From contig OY720097.1 of the NCBI GenBank assembly GCA_963082875.1, forward strand, positions 16,624,501-16,688,500: DNA of 64,000 bases, in the 5' to 3' direction. Shown here piece after piece: positions 40,567 to 52,273 of the stretch. Numbering within the stretch: the first letter of the stretch is position 1; each line of letters begins with the position of its first letter. The position numbers were made by a program, and so were the translations under genes. The notes beneath the pieces are model-generated. The model ran no database searches, was not told where the DNA came from, and saw only the letters and a list, made by a program, of their open reading frames with translations. This stretch comes from Corella eumyota (taxonomy: Eukaryota > Chordata > Ascidiacea > Phlebobranchia > Corellidae).

Positions 40567-40795
40567 ATTTTAAATTTAATCTAAACTTTTTTATAAATCT
40601 TAAGGACAACTGCAATAACTTTGCTTTGCACAAGCTGCAATCTAATATTTATTTATAAACAGAAAGTGATCATATGTTCTATGTTAGATCCCATGTGAAA
40701 GTTTGAGAGATTGACTAAAAAAGAATATTTTGCTGCGCATCAAAGCGTAAACACTTATGATTTTGATGTTTATCCTCTTTACAGAACTTTGGATG

Positions 40796-41104
40796 TTTTT
40801 TTTTTTTTGTTTTTTTTTGTATATATATCTTTATCCTCGATGTGGGAAAGTCGAATGCGCGACTTAAACATAGAGTAACATCAGTTACTCCGACCCAGTC
40901 TCGAGTTGCCTGTGGCAGTTTGGGATATTATAGAGACTATAATTGCCCGGTAATTATGCTGCTGATTAAGTGCTGGCTCAGCAGGAGTTCACACCGTTTA
41001 TAGCGCCTTATTCAAGGGCGCTACAGCATGAAAACAGTGGGGATTGAACCCACGACCTCATGTGTGGTGTAGCAAGTGTTCTTACCACTACACCACGCTG
41101 CCGG
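40796..41104 (-). mobile_element. tRNA-derived SINE, copy 2
   Basis: On the minus strand it reads CCGGCAGCGTGGTGTAGTGG (A box), GGGTTCAATCCCCACTG (B box), the SINE body, and cccacatcgaggataaag followed by an (AT)n and A-rich tail (the poly-T run at 40796-40818). It lies between the CRYZ-like gene and the M15 peptidase gene. Closer to copy 3 than to copy 1. Confidence 0.88.
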
Positions 41105-41229
41105 TGAACGTAAGAAAACGTGAGAAAACCAAAATATACAGAATTTATGAATTATTTATTTCGTTTTAAATTAATAAAATCACCACTGCCGTTATAATTA
41201 CTGACAATTTAAGACATTAAGAAAGTGGC

Positions 41230-42429
41230 CTAATTGTTGCAACTTCCTTGAACTTCGTAGTACAATGATTCCCACTGATTGTAGTTGTACACGTTAAGCC
41301 CGTCATCAATATGAACTGGGTCAGGTGTACCCCAAACACCACCCCATCGAAGTCCGGCATTCATAACTGCGGTAACAAAACACTCTGCGTTTGAGTTGTA
41401 TCCCGCTGTTAAAAAAAATATTTTTTTTTGAAAAGTTTAGCAGTAATGAAATACCGGTTAAAACTATAAAATACAATTGATCAAATAAAAAACACAGCTT
41501 ACCGTACAAGCAATCACCATTGCACCAGCCATTTGGAGTATCCACGTTCATATCAATTGCATGGCCAACGAGATGGTTAGAGTTTGAAGCTGGTGGAACA
41601 ACGATACCGCCCAAGTTTTGTCCTTCTTTTCGGTAAGCATGCGTAACCCAAACCTGTAACATTATTTAATTTATCTTTTACAGTGTGTTAAATTGTTATT
41701 ATTTTAAATAAAAAAATAAAAAAATTTTACCGTCACACCGCACTGGGCCGCTAATCCGTGTATCGTATCCATTTTGGAATAAAAAGATGGTTCTACCTCA
41801 ACAGTGAGGCCATTGTATCCCTTTATCCTGGTGGAACTATATGTCATAAGTGAGCAGCCTAAACGCAGATATCATTAAACAACTGAAGTGTAAATATATT
41901 TTTAAGTATATTTCATTGAACTGTTACTTCCTGATGAAGTCCCACTTGCACAACACTGTCTTTCTGAGGGTCCGCCACATTTTCCACTAGAATACGAGCC
42001 TGAGCAGTAGTTGCTGTTGTCTTGGCAATTTCCGCCCACACTATCGCACGCTGAATCGGAACTGGACCAAATATTTTCGTTTGCTTGACCTGGATAACAG
42101 ATAAATAAAATAATTAGCTTTACGTCAAATATAAATTTTACTGTAAAACGCTTAAAAGTTACATATGGCGTCGCAGTTTAAACAGCAACGACGGTTAGAA
42201 TCTCCATCGCATTTTCCTTGTTCGACTCCAGCATTACAAACGTAGTATCTATAGTCGACGCATGTTCCGCCTTTAGATGTGCACTGGAAATCGGAAGCTA
42301 AAATTGCAAATGCGTAATGCTACATTAAATCAGATTTTGATAAATTTTGTAATTTTTGTGTTAAACTAATTGACATGTTTTACCTAAAGCTCCCGTCGCT
42401 AGAAAAATAAGAACCAAACACGAAATCAT
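41230..42429 (-). CDS. Secreted M15-family (D-Ala-D-Ala carboxypeptidase-like) peptidase with two Cys-rich modules
   Basis: Six exons join in phase to 265 aa: 42384-42429, 42163-42297, 41928-42089, 41731-41858, 41503-41653, 41230-41405. A signal peptide (MISCLVLIFLATGALA) is followed by two Cys-rich modules of about 40 residues with the pattern C-x3-GG-x-C-x(3-10)-C-x(8)-G-x-C-x-G-x5-CC (QCTSKGGTCVDYRYYVCNAG... and SACDSVGGNCQDNSNYCSGS...). The C-terminal domain has M15 zinc-site motifs: SNHLVGHAIDM (SxHxxGxAxD) and DPVHID (catalytic Asp and third His ligand). M15 enzymes cut peptidoglycan stem peptides and are common in bacteria and phages. Here the signal peptide, spaced introns and disulfide-rich modules indicate a secreted animal protein, probably antibacterial or digestive. 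Substrate is inferred from the family. Confidence 0.88.
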
Positions 42430-43373
42430 TTTTGCTAATGCTGTGCAGAAACGTAACCTATTTGTAAAATTACTGAACTTGCAAACGTTACCCTATATAG
42501 AGAATACATGCGTGTGAATGAACATGTGTGAATACTTACATTAAATTTAAAAATAAATTCGTTGCTTGCTAATTAAACACACTGTCTAACTATAACTAAA
42601 CTTAATACGGTAAACCTGGCTTGGTGTTATGCGTCGGAAGATCAACATTAACACTTTCTAAAATTTAACTCAAAAATAAATAATATGTTTGCTTTTAAAA
42701 CAGCGTTAGCGTGTAATAAAACTAAATTGACTTATTGATAGTCGTAATTAATTAATAAACAACAACATTAAGACTAAGTTTAGGTGCGCTAAAAAAATAA
42801 TAAAAGCAGCAGAATTCTAAAGTACAAATTTAAAAATGTTAACAATCTTTACCTCAAAGCCAAAATTTATGTAAAAATGCACTATTTTGTTAAAGTAAAG
42901 GCAAAAATAAACTTGTTTGACTAAGAACAACATTTAAAAAAATTGACTGGTCAAATTACTTTTTTTTAAAAACGAGCTAAATTTATAATGGAAAATGAGT
43001 AGCTTTAGCGGTTAAAGATTTATTCAAGCGGAACTAGTCTCACATGGTTGATGAAAAAAAGGGAAATCGAACGGAATCTATTTGAATCGTTGTTAGGCAT
43101 GCTTTTGCTAGAATGTTCGAAAATAAATTCTAGTTATCTATCAGTTTATGTGATAATTTTAAACCCAGGGTGTGTATGAAATTAAGCTGTTTGTTAATAC
43201 ATTATTTTTAATTTAATTTTTTTAGTGTTTATTAAGTTAAGCTAGTTGTTAATATTTATAACGCTTTACAGCTTTAGCTGTCAGGCTGTTGAGGTATTTG
43301 TATTTAAAAAAAATTATATTTCAGGATCAATATTTTTTAATTATTAAATATTAAATTCTAAAAGTTACACAAA
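42430..43373. other. Intergenic between the M15 peptidase and CCT8
   Basis: AT-rich sequence between divergent starts, expected to hold both promoters. No gene or repeat is apparent. Confidence 0.45.
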
Positions 43374-46050
43374 ATGGCTTTCCATGTACCTAAAGCACCA
43401 GGATTCTCACAAATGCTTAAAGATGGGGCAAGAGTAAGTTAAATTGCGTTACATCAGTACATATAACTTTAACATTTCAAAAAAAAAATACTTACTGTTT
43501 TAATTTAATTTTTAGCATTACCAAGGTTTAGATGAAGCAGTATACAGAAACATTAATGCTTGCAAAGAATTAGCAAAAACCACCAAAACTGCATTTGGTC
43601 CCCATGGTAAGTTTTATGTAAAATATAATATATAAATGGTGTTAAAACAAAAGAATGCTTAATGGTGTAATTATTTGTAATTCAATACCAAGCTTTAAAT
43701 ATGCCAAATAAATAGGATTTACAATATAGTTGTGTTTAGGAATGAACAAAATGGTCATTAACCATATTGAAAAACTGTTTGTTACAAATGATGCAGCTAC
43801 AATTCAACAATTAAACTAATATGGTTTATTTTTCTGTGTTATTTTTATTTGTATAACCTTTTTAGGTTCAACATCCAGCAGCAAAGATGGTGGTGATTGC
43901 ATCGCAAATGTGTGAACAAGAAGTTGGAGATGGAACCAATCTCGTTCTTATCCTTGCAGGTAAAAATTAGTTATAAATTTTAAATAAAAATTGCAGTATA
44001 TGATGGATAATTTAAGGTGATATCATCTGAGCTTGCAAATTTAATTCATGACATATCTCTAAATAAAATCTAATGTTTACTTCTCCAATTTTTATTTATA
44101 GGAGCTATGTTAAGCCAAGCAGAAGAATTGTTAAGATTGGGTTTATCTGTTACTGAAGTAATTGAAGGATATGAACAGGCTTGTGAAAAAGCAATTGAAA
44201 TATTACCTTGTAAATAAATTTAGCGTCTATTATTCCCACTTTTTTGTAAATGTTAAAAAAAAAACTCTTTAGCTTATTTACCAACTAAACCTGAATTTGG
44301 TTGATATGTAGACCTAGTGTGTTCAAGCGTAGAAGACCTAAGGAATGAAGAAATGGTAACAAAAGCTTTAAGAACTTGTATTGCAAGTAAACAATATGGA
44401 AATGAAGATTTTCTTTCCAAGTTGATTACTAAAGCGTGTAGTAAGTTTATATTTTAATTACTAGTAAACTAAAAAGAGATTTCCTCACTAACCAACAAAA
44501 ACAGGTTTACTCAGAACGCTTTTTTCTATTTTGTAGCTTCAATTCTTCCACCAACCAAATTGTCATTTAGTGTGGATAGTGTCAGAGTTGCCAAATTAAT
44601 GGGAGCAGGAGTTCACTCTTCAAAAGTTATTAATGGAATGGTTTTCTTGCGGGAATGTGAAAGTAATTTTTTACAAAAACAGTAATTTTTCTTTAAGGTA
44701 TCCCTTACATCAGAAATTATTCATATTTTTTTTGATAATAGGTGACTTAAACATGATGAAAGATGCCAAGGTGGCGGTATTTTCTTGTCCTTTTGACATG
44801 CTCAACACTGAAACCAAGGGCACAGTTTTGATCAAGAATGCAAAAGAACTTAAAGAGTTCAGCACTGGAGAAGAAAATATGTTGGATGCTGTAAGTTTGA
44901 GCTGAGAAAACAAATCATGAAGTATACAACTTTAAATATATTTTATAATATTTCTGTTACTTTTAGCAAATTAAAGCCATCGTGGACACTGGTGTAAACG
45001 TTATTGTATCTGGAGGCAAAGTTTCAGATCTTGCTCTCCATTTTTCCAATAAATATAAATTGATGGTCGTTCGCCTCAACTCAAAATGGGATATTAGAAG
45101 ATTGTGTAAAACCATCAATGCCACTCCTCTTCCAAGACTGGTAATAATTTTAAAATAAATATGTTAATTTTTGTGCACTTTTGTTGCAAAAATAAAGACA
45201 AACTTTTTTTGTCATGTACATAATTTTTAATAATTTGCATTGTTTTGTATAGACCCCACCCACAGCAGATGAAATAGGTCACTGTGCAATTGTTCGCCAA
45301 GATGAGGTTGGTGACCGAAGTGTGGTCATCTTCGAGCATTTGTCTAATGAGGGAAACAAGATATGCACCCTAGCTCTCCGTGCAGCTACACTAAATATTA
45401 TGGATGATTTGGAACGTGCAGTTGATGATGGCGTCAACAATTTCAAAGTTCTAACTAGAGTAAGTATTAGAGTGTTAATCTAGCAAGAATTTAACAACCC
45501 ACTACAAAGCTTCTATGTTTAAAAAAAATTTTTTATGGGACAACAGACTGGTCCCAGGAGCTGGAGCTACAGAAATTGAACTCGCAAGACAAATCCAGAA
45601 ATTCGGTGAATCCCAACCCGGTTTGGAGCAATATGCCATCAAGAAGTATGCACAGGCACTAGAAGTTGTCCCCAGGGCATTAGCTGAAAATGCAGGGCTT
45701 AACCCAACTGAAATTGTATCCAAACTGTATGCAGCTCACCAGGTAAACTATTGATTACCAAGTATCTATTCTAGCAACTTGCAAAATAATCATTTTGGTG
45801 TTACTTTATTATGAATACTTATTTTCAGGATGGTGCATCAAATGGAGTTGATATTGAAGAAGGTGAAGTTCTTAATTCTGTAGAAGCTGGTATAACAGAT
45901 TCCTACTTGGTTAAGCACTGGGCTTTAAGACTGGCCACCAACGCAGCAGTCACTGTTCTTAGGGTGGATCAAATTATTATGGCAAAACCAGCAGGAGGCC
46001 CAAAGCCCACTAAACAGGGAGGAGACTGGGATAAAGACGATGATGAATAA
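43374..46050 (+). CDS. CCT8: T-complex chaperonin subunit theta
   Basis: Twelve exons: 43374-43433, 43516-43606, 43740-43816, 43866-43959, 44102-44209, 44312-44440, 44537-44662, 44742-44890, 44967-45140, 45253-45459, 45539-45742, 45829-46050. The product matches CCT8 along its length: MAFHVPKAPGFSQMLKDGAR, MNKMVINHIEKLFVTNDAAT, EQEVGDGTNLVLILAGAML, TETKGTVLIKNAKELKEF, LNSKWDIRRLCKTINATPLP, RLVPGAGATEIELARQI and VLRVDQIIMAKPAGGPKP. It is one of eight ATP-driven CCT/TRiC subunits folding actin and tubulin; GDGTN is part of the ATPase site. Two exon edges lack normal splice dinucleotides (after 43816 and before 45539), although the phase is right at both. The usual LRELE before VQHPAAKM reads QQLN here, followed by TAA. 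AATAAA is at 46075. Confidence 0.95.
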
Positions 46051-46713
46051 GCTTTTTTTCATAAAAATTAGGCAAATAAAAAAAATTTGGTCAAAATTCA
46101 AAACTGTTCGAGATTAAAGGCGTTTAAGTTTAAATTTAATAACGGCAAAATTTTTGCTGCTCTTAAATTCACATATTTACTGTTTTGCATGTTAAAAATT
46201 TCTTGTACATGTTGTAACCAGGAAGTTTTCCTTTCGTAGATTTTTTGTTGCTGTTCACAATTGTTGGAATTACATCAGAGTTCCACAATAAGAAAATAAA
46301 AATTCCTTGTTTGCAATGACTTTTTGATTAATTGAAATATATTCTTATTTATAAGAAAAAAGGTGCTATAGATTAATTTAATACAAGGTAGTCAGTAACA
46401 AAAAGATATCACCTGTATTTTTTAGCCTTGCATAAACATACAATACACAAGCTAGTAAATATGTTTGTATGCTGGCATTTTAGGATTTATTAACATTATT
46501 CAATAAAATTTAAACTAAAAGAAAAAAACTTGGTCCAAGAGCATCTTAATATATGTTAAACAAATAAGAAGTTTTATATAAAAACATTAAATTAAAATTA
46601 ACTACTACAAAAATAATTTATAAAATGTACAATTAGAAATGCTTTTTAGATTAAACATTGCATAATTTTCCAGACAAGAGAATTATTTTAAAATAGCATG
46701 TTCAAATTATACA
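46051..46713. other. Convergent 3' flanks of CCT8 and the pyridoxal kinase gene
   Basis: AT-rich sequence with the CCT8 polyadenylation signal at 46075. No gene is visible. Confidence 0.5.
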
Positions 46714-46962
46714 TTAACCGTTTTCTATATGAGAACCTTTAATGCACATTTTTGGGTTTTCGATATCTCGCTTGCTTTGAATCATTCTTAGTTCAAGGTT
46801 TGAAAAAGTTGGTTTTGTACCACTAGGTACTTCATCTAATAAATAAATTAAAAAGATTTAACTAATTCATTGATTTTTAGTAGAATAACCTTCTAATTTA
46901 TTGATTTTCGGTAAACTTACCTTCAGCAGCTTTTTGGGTTCGTATTAAAACATTGTGCATAG

Positions 46963-49900
46963 TTTTTTTTTTTTTTTTTTTTTTTCGCGCCTTGATAAAA
47001 GTAAATAATAAATACGATATACAATTAATATTACAACAATGCGACGGGAAAAAATAACAAAATCAATTTAATGATTTAAAACATGTCAAAAGTATTAATG
47101 TTTACATGAAGATTTTAATTATTTTATGGCATGGTCACCAAACCCAGTATAGATTATATTATTAATAAATGCGATATATAAAATACATTTTACAAAATAC
47201 ACCAAAAAAATAAAACTATAACAAAGGAGTGACGAAATAACAAAATAAAATTGAACGAAAAAAAAAGAAAGTTACGACACATTTGATTTATAATAGTAGA
47301 GCAATCACTGTCGATGGTAGTTACAGTGTAAAAAATGACTTAAAGAAAATAATAATTACATTTAATATAACCCAGTATGGCTCTAGTAGGAAAGCACGAA
47401 CTGGTCACGATAAATTGCATGTGATAAAGGGACTAACCGAAATAAACCTACCTAAAGAAAGAACGTCCCAGAATGGCCTTTCACAACGTATATCACATAC
47501 AACGCACAAAAATATTAAACAACCCACCAACTAGTGGGGGTTCACGTAAATAGAGTAAGTAAATATAAATGTTTAAAACTAGTTAATAGTAGAAAAGAAA
47601 GAGGAAACTTGATAAATTAAAATATATTACATCGATAGTTTAAAGAAAGATTGCATAATTAAGTTAAGTTTGTGACGCAAAGTGTTAGAGTAGCTGAATG
47701 AATAAGTAGCTTTGTATGGTCCAAATTATTTGTTCAGGGTGGTTGGAGGAATATGGTAAGGTTGGTGTTGCTTTTTGAAGTATATGGTCTGAGAGCCCAG
47801 TCTGAAAAAACAAAAAAATTCTCGGCAGTAATAAGTTCTTAGTTAATGTATTTATAAGGATAATTTACTGGTAATTTATTGAAAACGATGCTACTTTGGT
47901 GTTTTGACATTGGGTTTGGCAAAATTTTAAAGGGTAATTAAGCAGAGGAGTTCTGGAATTGTAGCACACAGTGTAACAGAAAAAAAATATATAAAAAATA
48001 CATAAAAAAAAACAAAAAAAAATAGATACATTTATTGTGAGTACTGAGGTGCAGTCAAGGAATAATGCAATTACAAATTTAGTGAAAAGGTTAGTAAAAA
48101 ATAAATTAGGAAATAAAACTGTTTCACAAGTTTGGCATGACCTGTTATCAGCATGGACTGCCTTTTGGAACAACAAACTATTTCACAGCACACTTACAGT
48201 GAAAATTACGGTGGCATAGGCATGACCTGTTTAAATACATGGACTGCCTTGTTTAAAAGTGAATATTTTAAGTACAAAATAAATACAATAAAGAATAAAA
48301 TAATGTGTTTTTTTTTGTTGAAAGAATAAAAACATCACAAGCAAATCTAACAGTGAATATGTAGTAAGAGAAATGGTGGTTAGCATGCACAAATAAGTAT
48401 AGGTGCTTATCTGTGTGTGAATTATTATTTAAGGTTAGGATGAATAATTTCGGACAATAGATGGTTTTTGAGTTTTTTATTGAAGGTTTTGTTTGAACAG
48501 TTTAGCTTAATAATTTTATCAGGTAATTTATTCCAGATTTTAACACCAATGTACTTAATTGATTGTTGTGTCAAGGTTTTGCTAAAATATGGGGTTGACA
48601 GTTTAGATTTGTATCGGGTATTTTGGGAGTGAATGTTGCTTGGGTTAGAGAAGAAATTATCAAAACAAGATGGGAGGGAGTTTTTTAGGTATTGAAAAAC
48701 TATAGAGCTAGTTTCAAGGGTAAAAAGATCTTCAAGAGATAGTAAATGTGTGGGCAAAGAAGTTTTATCTTGGTTGGTATTATAAGAATAAGAAATCAAA
48801 GTAAGGTATTTTTTGCAAACATGTTGAATTTGGGATTGAATTTTCAAACTACCATGTTTCCAAATGGGGATACAATAACGGATATGACTTAAAATTAGAG
48901 TATGGTATAAGGAGATTATTGCATTTTGGTTTAGATTTGGCCGAATTCTTCGAATAACTCCAAGGTTTTGTCGAATTTTTTTAAGTATGTTTTTCATATG
49001 TGATTTCCAAGAGAGATTTTGGCTGATGGTAAGTCCAAGAAATTTAATTTCATGAACTTTTTCAATGACTGTTTTACTTATTGTCAGATTTTTAAGTTGT
49101 TTGATGGATTGGTTGTTACTTGGTTTAAAAATTATATATTTGGTTTTTCCAATATTGAGGGATAGTTTGTTTGCAGAGAGCCAGTGCTGTAAATTGGCTA
49201 GTTCATTATTACCATTTAAAATTAAGTTCTCAGGGTTTTTATCGGTTAAAAGAAGGGTGGTGTCATCTGCAAACATTACAGGGGAAGATTTTAGCAGGGA
49301 GTTGGGAAGGTCATTTATGTAAATTAAAAAAAGTAAAGGTCCCAGTATTGAGCCTTGAGGTACACCATAAGTAATTCTATTCTTATTGGTTGATAACTGG
49401 CCATTAAATTCGACGACTTGAGATCTATTTGTCAGATAATGTTTAAACCAGTTTTGGGCAATTCCTCTTATTCCATAGTATTGTAGTTTGTGCAGTAGTA
49501 TTGTATGATCTATAGTGTCAAAAGCCTTCGAAAAGTCCAAAAATATTCCAAGTGCTGCTTTTTTTTGTTCAAAAGCATCAGTAATTTTACTTATTAACAG
49601 GGCTGCAGCTAAGTTAGTTGAATGAAGTTTTCGAAATCCAAATTGTTGTTTAAAAAAAAATTATTTTGTTCAAGAAAGAATGATACCCTTTTATGCATAA
49701 TTCTTTCTAGTATTTTTGAAAAACAGGGTAGAAGGCTAATGGGTCTATAGTTTTTAGTTTCTTTGAGGTCACCCTTTTTGTAAATAGGAATTACTTTGGC
49801 AGTTTTAAATTCATTTATTGATATGCCAGTTGCAATCGAAAGGTTGAAAATATGACTTAGTATTTCTATAATTTTTTGAGGAGTTGATTTAACAATTTTT

Positions 49901-50670
49901 GATGGTATTTCATCCAATCCATAACTAGTTTTGGGTTTCATTGATGCCAAAATAAGTTCAATCTCTCTTGGACAGGTGGGTTTAATAAAAATTGATTTCA
50001 ATATAGGTTTTTTGAGGAAGGAATTAAAGGTCAGGTTGGTAGAGGGTATAGATTTAACCAGTTTTTCTGCTATTGATGTGAAGTAAGTATTAAAATGATT
50101 GGATATTATCTTGTTGTCCGAGGTTGGACTGTTGTTGATATTAAATTTGACTTGATGTTTTTTTCTTTTAGATTTACCAATAAGAGAGTTAATAGTAGTC
50201 CAAGTTTTTTTCATATTAAACCTAAATTTATTAAACAGACCTTTGTAATACTCAAATTTGGCAGATTTCATTGATTTTTCATATTTATTTCTTTTGAGGT
50301 TATAATCCAGTTTATTTTTAGAGTTTCGTTTTCGAAGCCATTTTTTATAAGCCAGTTGTTTTGTTTTGTTAAGTTCTTTTAGAATATTAGAAAACCAGGG
50401 ATTGTCTTGTTTTAATTTTTTTTTAGATTTTAAAGGAAAATTTTGGTCAAAAGTTTTTTTATAGGATGTTATAAATTCTTTATAGGCTTCATTTGGGTCT
50501 TCAAATGAGTATATTTGGTCTGTTTTTAGATTTTCAAGGTTAGTATTAAATTTGGCCAGATTTGTTGGATTATAGCATCTGTAGGTTTCAGTATTAATAG
50601 TTGGGTTTTGGTTTCTAGTTATGTTTGTACATTGAACTACTGGAAAGTGATCTGAAATGCCATCGACAAT
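46963..50670 (-). mobile_element. 5'-truncated non-LTR retrotransposon (LINE, CR1/L2-Jockey-like)
   Basis: On the minus strand the element opens inside the C-terminus of an apurinic endonuclease (VDGISDHFPVVQC). It continues through a linker into a reverse transcriptase with DFSKAFDTIDHTILLHKL, the GVPQGSILGPLLFLIYINDL box and the FADD catalytic box (PVMFADDTTLLL). The C-terminal RT-associated region ends near 48425. About 1.46 kb of 3' untranslated sequence follows, ending in a run of A (poly-T at 46963-46985). The coding frame is open except for one frame change at a nine-T run near 49655-49663. The start is truncated within the endonuclease. CTAT is repeated at each end (50671-50674 and 46959-46962). 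The near-intact frame and clean tail suggest a recent insertion. The clade is judged from motifs only. Confidence 0.9.
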
Positions 50671-51796
50671 ATAGTTGAAATAACTTTTTCTAGAGCAAGT
50701 TTCAGGTCATCAGGATGCTGGTGTGTCCAAGCCAAAAGGAGGGCAGCAAAGAGGTCACCTGACCCAACAAATGCTGCACCAATCAGTGGCATTTCAAGTT
50801 TTATTTTTTGACATGTATGTCCATTAGTTATTGATAAAAAACAAAAATTTGTCACAAATACATAATCATTTTTAAGAACCCAAGGCACAACTGCTTTAGA
50901 TTCTAAATACATAATTTATGTTTGTAAATCTTACATAATTGTTTGCTTCCATAACCGACAAGAGAGTCTTTTCCACCTAAAGTTGAACTACTTATCACAA
51001 CAAGATTTGGTCCTAAGGAATGTAAATGATCTATTGCCTGTATAGCTTCTTTTTCTGTTGTAATAGGTTTTCCTAAAAACAACGTAAAAACAACTAAGTT
51101 ACTAAATAAAAAAAATTTAAAACAAAAAATAAACAAATCATGAAAAATGTGTAACTATAATTCGTAAATAATAGTTTACAATTTACCTGTCAGAAGTTCA
51201 GCTTCAAATTGGTTTGGAACCAACACATCAGCAATCGGAACAACTTCTTCTCTGTATACTGGTAAAAGTTCCTCAGGAACATACATTTTTCCCTCTCCAT
51301 CCCAAGTATCCCCCATCACAGGGTCACACACTAAAAATCGGATAAAAATAAAAAATAGGATAATTTTACGTAACTATTTTAAAGACTAGTTCAAAAACAA
51401 AATTACACATAAATCTTACCATAAATTAAATTAGGGTTTCTTTCTTTTAACTCCTTAATAATTTCTACCATCTTTCGTAACATTAATTTGTCTCTACAGT
51501 AACCTAAAATTGAATAAGTTTAAGATATTAATTAAACTACTCATTCATTCAAAAAAGAAAAGGCATAAAGTATTCAAAAGATTTTAGAACAAACCTGTTA
51601 ATACATAATCGTAACGAATGACATCATTTAGTTTTAAAGTTTCATATGGGCCTTTTTGTAAAACAAGAAATGTTGCATTTTATAATAAATCACATTTAAA
51701 AAAGAATTTTTATTAAAAATTAAAATATCACAAAAGTATAATATTAAATTTTATTTGTTGTTATGGAAGTATGTTAATAAAGTTCATGTGCATTTC

Positions 51797-52101
51797 TTTA
51801 TTTTTATTTTATTTTTTTGTATATATCTTTATCCTCGATGTGGGAAAGTCGAATGCGCGACTTAAACATAGAGCAACATAAGTTACTCCGACCCAGTCTC
51901 GAGTTGCCTGTGGCAGTTTGGGATATTATAGAGACTATAATTGCCCGGTAATTATGCTGCTGATTAAGTGCTGGCTCAGCAGGAGTTTATATCGTTTATA
52001 GCGCCTTACTCAAGGGCGCTACAGCATGAGATCAGTGGGGATTGAACCCACGACCTCATGTGTAGTGTAGCAAGTATTCTTACCACTACACCACGCTGTC
52101 A
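51797..52101 (-). mobile_element. tRNA-derived SINE, copy 3
   Basis: Nearly identical to copy 2 and in the same orientation: head GACAGCGTGGTGTAGTGG, B-box GGGTTCAATCCCCACTG, body, tail cccacatcgaggataaag then an (AT)n and A-rich run. It lies in the first intron of the pyridoxal kinase gene, in the interval where the second coding exon should be. Confidence 0.88.
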
Positions 52102-52273
52102 GCTATGTTAGCTTATTAGACCGAACATATTGAAATTTAAACAATAAATTTCAACACTTTTTATTACAAATTATCATAACAAATAACTATACCTGAAGTG
52201 GAAATACAGCAGATCTATTACCAACATATCCACGAACGACGTGACTTTGAATGGACAAGACCCGAGTCGTCAT

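Larger units (their letters stand above)
46714..52273 (-). pseudogene. PDXK: Pyridoxal kinase gene disrupted by a LINE and lacking one coding exon
   Basis: Minus-strand coding pieces in order: 52193-52273 ([20 protein letters not shown]...), 51595-51651 (PYETLKLNDVIRYDYVLTG), 51420-51503, 51187-51330 ([20 protein letters not shown]), 50935-51072 (GKPITTEKEAIQAIDHLHSL), about 50671-50893 (AAFVGSGDLFAALLLAWTHQ), then 46921-46958 and 46714-46835 (SNLELRMIQSKRDIENPKMC). These match vertebrate PDXK, which phosphorylates pyridoxal, pyridoxine and pyridoxamine; VGSGDLFAA is the anion-hole/catalytic Asp motif. Two defects are visible. A LINE splits the exon after VIST, with CTAT repeated on both sides; without it the frame reads on as VISTMHNVLIRTQKAAE. 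The exon for the segment equivalent to VLGF...VNSVQFSNHTGY is absent between 51652 and 52192, where a SINE lies; skipping it shifts the frame. The 41-nt intron at 50894-50934 is a best guess. Confidence 0.85.

Noticed and set aside
46714-46960. Stand-alone two-exon mini-gene of 53 aa (MHNVLIRTQKAAE...)
   Set aside because: Its sequence is the C-terminus of pyridoxal kinase, and it lies directly after the LINE poly(A). The apparent start Met is an internal residue of the split exon.
49065-49374. Forward-strand frames of 67-85 codons
   Set aside because: They are antisense to the LINE reverse transcriptase coding region.
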